Program-made: the position numbers and the translations under genes | Assembly (NCBI RefSeq): GCF_000517545.1 | Contig: NZ_BAIV01000004.1 | Location: forward strand, 62,001-126,000 | Source of the DNA: Bacteroides reticulotermitis JCM 10512 | GTDB taxonomy: Bacteria > Bacteroidota > Bacteroidia > Bacteroidales > Bacteroidaceae | Length of the DNA stretch: 64,000 bases | Reading direction: 5' to 3' | Notes under the pieces: model-generated | Told to the model about the DNA's origin: nothing | Databases searched by the model: none | The model's input: the letters and a program-made list of their open reading frames with translations, nothing else | Shown: one piece after another, positions 57,750 through 64,000 of the stretch | Layout of the letters: the number at the start of each line of letters is the position of its first letter | Position numbering within the stretch: position 1 is the stretch's first letter

Positions 57750-58350
57750 AGTGTCCCGGACAGGCTACATAGATTGGCTGTGTGTAAAGGCCGATATTCT
57801 CTATATACCCCAGTCGTTTCAACCGCTGAATATGTCGGGCTGCCATGCTTCGGGTGAAGTGGCAGAGCGATTGCATGGCGGAGCGGGTCAATACCGGGTG
57901 CGTGGTAAAGTAAGCCGTTAGCTTCTGATCGATTTCCGCTTCGGAGAGAGATGCCGAGTGAGGCTTTAGTTTGGAACGTTGCAGGTGCATGTTGGCAAGC
58001 TTGCTTCTCAGCTTTTTGTCCGTTTGGAAGCTGACCGATTTGTATTTCACCTTATTCGCCCGCGCAGTTGTTGAGTGTATCGGCTCAGTGGCTTGTAGCG
58101 TGACTTGAAAATAGCCGATTCCATCCAGATGCACCCTTCTGCCTTCGCGTAGATGATGCTCCATGCACTGGCTTAATTCCATTAGCATACCCTCTACTTC
58201 GGATTTACCGTAGGTCGTTGCCGCGTGAATCTCTGCGGCAAGCTCTTGGGTACTGATACTTTGTGAATTGATTACTCGGGGATGGTAACAGGCCTCTCCC
58301 TCTTCTTCATCCTGAACAGGATTCTTGTAGAATTCAAACTGTACTGCCAT
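57739..58350 (-). CDS. HU-like DNA-binding protein 2 (HU-HIG type)
   Basis: This 203-residue protein is a paralogue of the gene at 10211: HU-like domain in the first 120 residues (HPRVINSQSISTQEL, GIGYFQVTLQ, KYKSVSFQTDKKLRSKL) and a C-terminal winged-helix-like domain (HPVLTRSAMQSLCHFTRSMAARHIQRLKRLGYI). Its leader has a 22-bp dyad array in the same place as that of the paralogue. It also lies between two mirror-image motif arrays. This placement suggests it binds DNA around itself and perhaps controls the divergent VirE-like gene. Function beyond DNA binding is unknown. Confidence 0.8.
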   Translation of the reverse strand: MAVQFEFYKNPVQDEEEGEACYHPRVINSQSISTQELAAEIHAATTYGKSEVEGMLMELSQCMEHHLREGRRVHLDGIGYFQVTLQATEPIHSTTARANKVKYKSVSFQTDKKLRSKLANMHLQRSKLKPHSASLSEAEIDQKLTAYFTTHPVLTRSAMQSLCHFTRSMAARHIQRLKRLGYIENIGLYTQPIYVACPGHYER

Positions 58351-58430
58351 ATTAATTTCAATTTAGCTGTTATAAAAAAGGTTTAGTTCCTTGTACTTTA
58401 CGTGTTTGGCGCTTATTTTATGTTTTTTCT

Positions 58431-58530
58431 GCGTCTGTTTTGTCGTCTCACCAGGGTGAGCAGGCTTACTTACCTTCGTGCGTTGATTTAAGCACCTAGG
58501 TGCGTCAACTTTGTTAACCCGGGTCAGGCA
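58431..58530. repeat. Phased 22-bp dyad repeats in the HU-like gene 2 leader
   Basis: Units start at 58431, 58453, 58475 and 58497 (22-base steps), with a fifth partial unit at 58520. Each unit ends in ACC or a near match and starts with GGT or a near match, so each junction is a dyad: TCACCAGGGTGA, TTACCTTCGTGC, GCACCTAGGTGC (perfect) and TTAACCCGGGTCA. The array starts about 80 bases upstream of the start codon and ends just inside the predicted transcription start. Confidence 0.8.
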
Positions 58531-58544
58531 ATAAAGAAGACCTA

Positions 58545-58552
58545 CAAATATA
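58545..58552 (-). promoter_or_regulatory. -7 promoter box of HU-like gene 2
   Basis: The minus strand reads TATATTTG, matching TAnnTTTG. Transcription would begin about eight bases before the dyad array and continue through it to the ATG at 58350, giving a leader of roughly 185 bases. Confidence 0.55.
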
Positions 58553-58664
58553 CGAAAAGAATGGATAAAAAAGTAATTTTGTCTATTTATTTATGTTTAA
58601 ATGACGATGTAATTTACTACTAATGCGGTAGTTTGATTTTGACATGATACCCGTTTCTATTTGA

Positions 58665-58819
58665 ATGAGAGATACCTTAAAAATGATGAGAGATAAGATG
58701 AAAATATGCTTAAATGATGGAATAATGATGAGAGATAACCCATTCTTAAAGTATCTCTCATTCGCTATGTTGCAGTTTTATAGCTTGTTACGTATGAAAT
58801 GATGAGACCATGAGACCAA
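58665..58819. repeat. Right arm of mirror-image motif array, upstream of the VirE-like gene
   Basis: ATGAGAGATA occurs at 58665, 58686 and 58728 and TATCTCTCAT at 58752, followed by GATGAGACCATGAGACCAA at 58801-58819. The 19-base end element is the exact reverse complement of 57596-57614. Spacing between motifs matches the left arm exactly (21, 42, 24) while spacer sequence differs, so the motifs, not the spacers, seem conserved. It lies 128 bases upstream of the VirE-like start. Confidence 0.85.
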
Positions 58820-58946
58820 AAACTTTTTTTACTTTCTGGGAGAGGTTGTATATTTCTGACAAAATTCTTGTTTTTTTAAAGTGTTTGATGTAATTTTACG
58901 TAACTAAACCGATGCCTACATCTTTGCAGGACAGAAACAGTAGGAT

Positions 58947-61037
58947 ATGAAAATTACTCAAGTAAGACACGACGACAAAGTGAACACGCTTCGTACGTTG
59001 AAGATTGAACAGCTCGTAGAGCAAATGAAAATGGAAACTAAGGCACAACTCGTCTTGAAAATGAGAGAAGTCCTGCCTCATATGTTTCCCGGTGATCAAC
59101 ATGAACTTGTGAAGAAGGTGCCGAGGTTATTGCCCGCAGCAGCTTTTGTCCGTAGAGACAAAGTGCCGGTGATGGCCGAATACAACGGGATTGTTATGCT
59201 ACAAGTGAATAATCTGTCGGGGCCGATGGAGGCCGATATTGTTAAAGAACGAGTGAAGGAATTGCCGCAAACCTACCTTGCCTTCGTCGGCTCTTCCGGG
59301 AAGTCGGTGAAGATATGGATACGCTTTACCTATCCGAATGACCAGTTGCCTGTCACTCGCGAACAGGCGGAAATCTTTCATGCCCATGCCTATCGGCTGG
59401 CTGTGAAATGCTATCAACCGCAAGTACCGTTCGACATTGAGATTAAAGAACCCTCGTTGGAGCAGTCTTGCCGCTTGAGTTTCGATCCGGGCTTGTGGTT
59501 TAATCCCGAAGCTATGCCCATTTACCTGAAGCAGCCAACGGCTATGCCTGGTGAAACCACTTACCGCGAACGAGTTCAGGCCGAAACCTCACCTTTGCAG
59601 CGACTGGCTCCCGGCTTTGAGCACAATGAGGCTCTTGCCGTTCTTTTCGAAGCGGCCTTTGACCGCGCATTGGATGAACAGAAAGGGTATAAGCCGACTG
59701 ATGATATACAGTCATTGTTGATCAGGCTGTCCAAGCACTGCTTTCATGCCGGTATTCCGGCAGAAGATGCGGTTCGATGGACGCGCGCACACTATGGATT
59801 GCCTAAAGATGTTTTTCTGATTCGGGAGACGGTGAAGAATGTCTATCGAACGTGTCAAGGGTTTGCCGATCACAGCAGCTTGTTGCCCGAACAGCTGTTT
59901 ATGATGCAGACGGATGAATTTATGAAGCGCCGGTATGAGTTTCGGTTCAATGTATTGACAGGATGCGCGGAATGCCGTGAGCGGAATAGTTTCAATTTCT
60001 ATTTCCGGACCGTCGATAAGCGAATCTTGGCGAGCATTACCATGAATGCCCTGTACGAGGGAATTAAACTCTGGGACAAGGACGTCGTTCGTTATTTGAA
60101 TTCCGATCACGTGCCTGTGTATCAACCTATCGAAGAGTTTCTTTATGGTCTTCCTCGTTGGAATGGCAAAGACCATATCAGCGACTTGGCCCAGCGGGTT
60201 CCTTGCGACAATCCCCATTGGGCGCACTTGTTTCGTCGCTGGTTTCTCAGTATGGTGGCCCATTGGCGCGGAATGGATAAAAAGCATGCGAATAGCACAT
60301 CACCTATCTTAATCGGTCCGCAAACTTATCGCAAATCCACCTTTTGTCGTTTAATTCTGCCTCCGTTTCTGCAAGCGTACTACACGGATAGCATTGATTT
60401 TAGCCGAAAGCGAGATGCGGAACTTTATCTGAATCGTTTTCTACTGATTAATATGGATGAGTTCGATCAGATCAGTATAAATCAACAGGCTTTTCTCAAG
60501 CATATTCTGCAAAAGCCGGTGGTTAATACGCGGCGCCCGAATGCATCGGTGATGGAGGAGCTGCGTCGATACGCTTCATTTATCGGAACGAGTAACCACA
60601 AAGACTTGTTGACGGATACTTCCGGTAGCCGCCGCTTTATAGGTGTTGAGGTCACAGGCGTGATTGATGTTGTCCGCCCCATTGACTATGAACAACTCTA
60701 TGCCCAGGCGATGGAGGCACTTTGTAGCAATGAGCGTTATTGGTTCGATTCGGAAGAGGAAGCCATCTTGACGGCAGCCAACCGGGAGTTTGAGCAGACG
60801 CCGGCCATCGAACAGTTGTTTCAGCTATATTATTGCGCCGCGGGCGAAAAAGAGGAAGGCGAATGGTTGCTTGCTGTAGATATTTTGCAACGGATTCAGC
60901 TGAACAGTAAAATGAAGTTCTCTTCCCGGCAGGTCTCTTACTTTGGACGGATATTGCAAAAACTGGGTGTAAAGTCCAATCGGAAAACGCATGGCGTCTA
61001 TTATCATGTTTTGGCCTTGCCTGTTCCCGGTAAATAG
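58947..61037 (+). CDS. VirE/BT4734-like primase-helicase-type protein
   Basis: This 696-residue protein has a VirE N-terminal-like, primase-related domain (residues about 60 to 200, with VKIWIRFTYP and HAHAYRLAVKCY). A middle helical region follows, then a VapE-type P-loop domain from about residue 400. Walker A is the degenerate GPQTYRKST near residue 457, with Lys-Ser-Thr kept but the second Gly replaced by Arg. INMDEFDQI near residue 505 fits Walker B, and FIGTSN and SGSRRFIGVEV follow as sensor motifs. The gene is intact. Relatives occur in integrative elements and phage satellites, where VapE-like proteins act in replication. Here it faces away from HU-like gene 2. Confidence 0.78.
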   Translation: MKITQVRHDDKVNTLRTLKIEQLVEQMKMETKAQLVLKMREVLPHMFPGDQHELVKKVPRLLPAAAFVRRDKVPVMAEYNGIVMLQVNNLSGPMEADIVKERVKELPQTYLAFVGSSGKSVKIWIRFTYPNDQLPVTREQAEIFHAHAYRLAVKCYQPQVPFDIEIKEPSLEQSCRLSFDPGLWFNPEAMPIYLKQPTAMPGETTYRERVQAETSPLQRLAPGFEHNEALAVLFEAAFDRALDEQKGYKPTDDIQSLLIRLSKHCFHAGIPAEDAVRWTRAHYGLPKDVFLIRETVKNVYRTCQGFADHSSLLPEQLFMMQTDEFMKRRYEFRFNVLTGCAECRERNSFNFYFRTVDKRILASITMNALYEGIKLWDKDVVRYLNSDHVPVYQPIEEFLYGLPRWNGKDHISDLAQRVPCDNPHWAHLFRRWFLSMVAHWRGMDKKHANSTSPILIGPQTYRKSTFCRLILPPFLQAYYTDSIDFSRKRDAELYLNRFLLINMDEFDQISINQQAFLKHILQKPVVNTRRPNASVMEELRRYASFIGTSNHKDLLTDTSGSRRFIGVEVTGVIDVVRPIDYEQLYAQAMEALCSNERYWFDSEEEAILTAANREFEQTPAIEQLFQLYYCAAGEKEEGEWLLAVDILQRIQLNSKMKFSSRQVSYFGRILQKLGVKSNRKTHGVYYHVLALPVPGK

Positions 61038-61120
61038 GGACTTGAATCGGGAGAATCGAACTAAAAAATGGGTTGTAGGGCGCATTCGCCATAAAACGAG
61101 TTAATAAATGATGAAACTAC

Positions 61121-61150
61121 TTTCTGTTAATCGGTTTTATTGTATATTTG
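61121..61150 (+). promoter_or_regulatory. Promoter of the ABC exporter gene
   Basis: TATATTTG at 61143-61150 is an exact -7 match, with a near -33 box TTTC at 61121-61124 at 18 bases. It lies 27 bases before the ATG. Confidence 0.55.
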
Positions 61151-61177
61151 CGCCCTTAACTTATTTAACAACAAGTA

Positions 61178-63012
61178 ATGAAGGAATTCTTGCAATTAAT
61201 GCGGCGGTTTGTGTCGCCTTACAAAAAGTATATCGGTTGGGCTGTTCTGCTGAATATTTTATCTGCTGTATTTAATGTGTTTTCATTTACTTTATTGATC
61301 CCGATTTTAGACATCTTGTTTAAAACCGGCGAAAATAGCAAAGTATATGAGTTTATGGAATGGGGGAGTGCAGGCTTTAAAGATGTCGCTATAAATAATT
61401 TCTATTATTATGTAACCCAGATGATTCAGGTAAACGGCGCTACTACTGCGCTGGTCTTTTTAGGCCTGTTTCTGGCTGTGATGACTTTATTCAAAACATC
61501 ATGCTACTTTGCGTCTTCGGCTGTGATGATTCCGTTGCGTACAGGAGTTGTTCGAGATATCCGTATTATGGTTTATGCCAAAGTAATGCGTCTGCCGATG
61601 GCCTTTTTCTCCGAAGAGAAAAAAGGTGATATCATCGCCCGTATGAGTGGTGACGTAGGTGAGGTGGAGAATTCGATTACCAGTTCGTTGGATATGCTGA
61701 TCAAGAGTCCCATCATGATCCTTTTATATTTCATTACCTTGATCATTACCAGTTGGCAGTTAACCCTTTTTACAATACTCGTATTGCCTGCCATGGGTTG
61801 GTTTATGGGTAAAGTGGGACGAAAATTGAAACGCCAGTCCTTGGAAGCGCAAGGAAAATGGAGTGATACCATGGCGCAATTGGAAGAGACATTAGGCGGT
61901 CTGCGTATCATCAAGCCTTCATTGCGGAAGACCGGATGATCAACCGTTTTGCCAAGTGTAGTAATGAGCTTCGTGACGCGGTTAACAGAGTTGCCATGCG
62001 ACAGGCTTTGGCGCACCCGATGAGTGAGTTCCTCGGTACGCTTCTGATTGTTTCGGTACTTTGGTTTGGTGGTGCGCTGATTCTGGGGCATAACTCCTCC
62101 TTGTCCGCACCGACCTTTATCTTCTACATGGTTATTTTGTATAGTGTAATCAATCCACTGAAGGACTTTGCCAAAGCAGGATATAACATTCCGAAAGGTT
62201 TGGCTTCCATGGAGCGTGTGGATAAAATATTGAAAGCGGTGAATCCTATCAGAGAGATCGAAAATCCGAAACCTTTGAAGGGCATGCATGATAAGATCGA
62301 ATTTAAAAACATCTCTTTCAGCTATGATGGCGTAAGAGAAGTCCTGAAGAATGTGGACTTAACCGTGCCGAAAGGGCATACCATTGCATTGGTTGGCCAG
62401 TCCGGATCCGGAAAATCTACGCTTGTCGACCTGTTGCCTCGCTATCATGACGTGCAAGAAGGAGACATCACCATTGATGGAATTAGTATCCGCGATGTGC
62501 GTATTGCCGAGCTACGCAGTTTAATCGGTAATGTAAACCAGGAAGCGATTCTCTTTAATGATACATTCTTCAACAACATAGCTTTTGGCGTGGAAAGTGC
62601 TACGATGGAACAAGTTGTAGAAGCGGCTAAAATCGCCAACGCGCATGATTTTATCATGGAAAAGCCGGATGGCTATGAAACCAATATTGGTGACCGTGGC
62701 GGTAAACTGTCCGGAGGCCAGCGTCAGCGTATTAGTATCGCCCGTGCAATCTTAAAGAATCCTCCGATTCTGATTTTGGATGAGGCTACCTCTGCATTGG
62801 ATACGGAATCAGAACGCTTGGTACAAGAAGCTTTGGAGCGTTTGATGAAGACGCGTACGACCATTGCTATTGCGCACCGTCTTTCTACCATTAAGAACGC
62901 GGATGAGATCTGTGTACTTTATGAAGGAGAAATCGTAGAACGTGGTAAACACGACGATTTGTTGGAATTGGATGGTTATTACAAGAGACTTAATGATATG
63001 CAGGCATTATAA
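61178..63012 (+). CDS. MsbA-like ABC transporter, frame broken near 61915
   Basis: This half-transporter of about 611 residues has six transmembrane helices in the first 310 residues and an ATPase domain. Walker A is GQSGSGKST near residue 406, the signature LSGGQRQR is near 510 and Walker B is ILILDEAT near 530. The frame breaks at about 61915; one G restored turns KPSLRKTG into KAFIAEDRMINRF. It forms a homodimer in the inner membrane. MsbA-type proteins flip lipid A-core or other lipid-linked glycans. Nearness to the glycan locus suggests such a substrate, but drug export cannot be excluded. Confidence 0.9.
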
Positions 63013-63045
63013 AGAATGCCCTGCTAACCTCAGCAGTCTTTAATC

Positions 63046-63669
63046 TTATTTACGACCGAAGTCAGCCGGGATCTCTCCCCACTCTTTGGTCTCCCATTTC
63101 AGAATACGGGTAGAATAAGTGTTGCTTTTGAGCCACTTTTCTGCCCGTTCTATTAATAAGAAAAGTTCTTCGGTCTCAGCGGTACGAGGCAATTTGGTCT
63201 TGCACTTTTTCTGGCGCACCCAACTGATGGCAATCATGCTGTCACTGTAGATCGGCATATCAAATTTCTTTTGCTTCAGCAACGCCAATCCATGTACGAT
63301 AGCCAGAAACTCCCCGATATTGTTTGTACCCTTCATCGGGCCGAAGCGAAAAATCTCTTGCTGACTGGCAACATGTACCCCTCGATACTCCATCGGCCCG
63401 GGGTTGCCACTGCAAGCGGCATCTACCGACAGGCTATTGTCGAGCACCGAAGAAGGGTCTGTAGTGGGAGTCTGCGTCTTTTTCTTAGCGTTCTTGCCAA
63501 TGTAGGCATACGGCGAACTCGATATGGCGCGCTCGGCTTCTTCGCGCGTGTCAAAAGATTTATATTTAGCTCCTTCGTATCCTTTGATTTGAAGTTGACA
63601 ATCCGTCCATGAAGTGTATACCCCCGGAGTGACCCCTTCCCATACTACATAAAACTTCTGCTTAGCCAT
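63046..63669 (-). CDS. Ribonuclease H with viroplasmin-like N-domain
   Basis: This 207-residue enzyme cuts RNA in RNA-DNA hybrids. The first 45 residues (KFYVVWEGVTPGVYTSWTDCQLQIKGYEGAKYKSF) form the caulimovirus viroplasmin/RNase H1 hybrid-binding domain. The catalytic domain follows a Thr/Lys linker: DAACSGNPGPMEYRG with the first Asp near residue 83, NNIGEFLAIVHGL with the Glu near residue 117, and YSDSMIAISWV with the second Asp near 142. It resembles eukaryotic RNase H1 in order. Monocistronic. Confidence 0.93.
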   Translation of the reverse strand: MAKQKFYVVWEGVTPGVYTSWTDCQLQIKGYEGAKYKSFDTREEAERAISSSPYAYIGKNAKKKTQTPTTDPSSVLDNSLSVDAACSGNPGPMEYRGVHVASQQEIFRFGPMKGTNNIGEFLAIVHGLALLKQKKFDMPIYSDSMIAISWVRQKKCKTKLPRTAETEELFLLIERAEKWLKSNTYSTRILKWETKEWGEIPADFGRK

Positions 63670-63716
63670 TTCCGCTGATGAATTAAATTGCCAATCACAT
63701 TAACTGTGCGAAGGTA

Positions 63717-63724
63717 CAAATATA
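63717..63724 (-). promoter_or_regulatory. -7 box of the RNase H gene
   Basis: The minus strand reads TATATTTG, an exact match, 48 bases before the start at 63669. Confidence 0.5.
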
Positions 63725-63813
63725 TTTTATAAATGAACAAATGGCGCGTACTACTTGTTGTAAAAAGACAGCGTTTTTGCATAACAAATAACATTAAGAT
63801 AAAAAGAACTATT

Positions 63814-64000
63814 ATGAAACGAACTTTTACTGAAGCCTTGAAGAATCGGCGGACTTACTACTCAATTTCCAATCAATCACCTATTTCGGATGGTGAAATA
63901 GAGCAAATCGTAAATTTTGCTGTTACGCATGTGCCCTCTTCTTTTAACTCACAATCTACCCGTGTCGTCTTGTTGCTGGGTGATTCTCATCAGAAGTTAT
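63814..64000 (+). CDS. Nitroreductase family protein (3' end outside window)
   Basis: The first 62 codons are visible. The start TFTEALKNRRTYYSI, followed by ISDGEIEQIVNFAVTHVPSSFNSQSTRVVLLLG, matches the FMN-binding N-terminus of the nitroreductase family, with the Arg-Arg and SFNSQ flavin contacts. The remainder is cut by the window edge. The reading frame is clean so far. Such enzymes reduce nitro-aromatics or quinones using NAD(P)H. Confidence 0.85.
   Translation, partial: MKRTFTEALKNRRTYYSISNQSPISDGEIEQIVNFAVTHVPSSFNSQSTRVVLLLGDSHQKL

Overview
The window looks like chromosome of a gut-type Bacteroidales, most likely Parabacteroides or a close Bacteroides relative. The evidence is the Bacteroidota -7 promoter box (TAnnTTTG) in front of many genes, the family content (GH3-like protein, DUF4254, GT90, two HU-like paralogues, a VirE/BT4734-type protein, an RNase H with a viroplasmin-like N-domain), lipoprotein signals ending in SSC, and the acpP-fabF-rnc order. 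No rRNA, tRNA, CRISPR array or insertion sequence was seen.

Layout. 1-6.6 kb: a leftward tripartite RND efflux operon (adaptor, pump, outer-membrane factor) ending in an LpxA-like acyltransferase cut by the window edge. 6.9-10 kb: secreted GH2 beta-galactosidase. 10.2-11 kb: HU-like gene 1 with an array of 22-bp dyads in its leader. 11.1-28.1 kb: mostly housekeeping genes (Ig-like lipoprotein, DUF3108, thioesterase, cysS, HAD phosphatase, SNF2 helicase, GH3-like enzyme, pfkA, rnc-fabF-acpP, purN, pdxB), with a 0.9-kb gene-free stretch at 20.3-21.2 kb that carries more 22-bp periodic arrays. 28.1-53.3 kb: a large surface-glycan/LPS locus that becomes strikingly AT-rich after about 37 kb. 53.3-57.6 kb: hypothetical exported proteins and an AAA ATPase. 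57.6-61 kb: HU-like gene 2, framed by mirror-image repeat arrays, and a VirE-like protein. 61-64 kb: MsbA-like ABC exporter, RNase H and the start of a nitroreductase.

The glycan locus contains several functional blocks. An inner-core block holds DUF4254, GT9, GT90, a sulfatase-fold transferase and an LPS kinase. A CDP-alcohol block holds a class V aminotransferase, a TagD-like cytidylyltransferase and a TagF-like phosphotransferase. A run of GT2 and GT4 enzymes follows. Three enzymes (GT11 alpha-1,2-fucosyltransferase, GT6 blood-group A/B-type transferase, GT10 alpha-1,3-fucosyltransferase) together could build host-like histo-blood-group or Lewis structures. One operon (small EamA flippase, GtrB-like polyprenyl-phosphate transferase, WecD, WecE, two GT-C proteins) looks like a complete periplasmic Fuc4NAc-type decoration pathway.

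Caution for any reader: at least 17 genes, including the normally essential cysS and fabF, are broken by small indels, nearly all single-base losses and often in short homopolymers. I read these as assembly errors and annotate the genes as whole, giving the position of each break.
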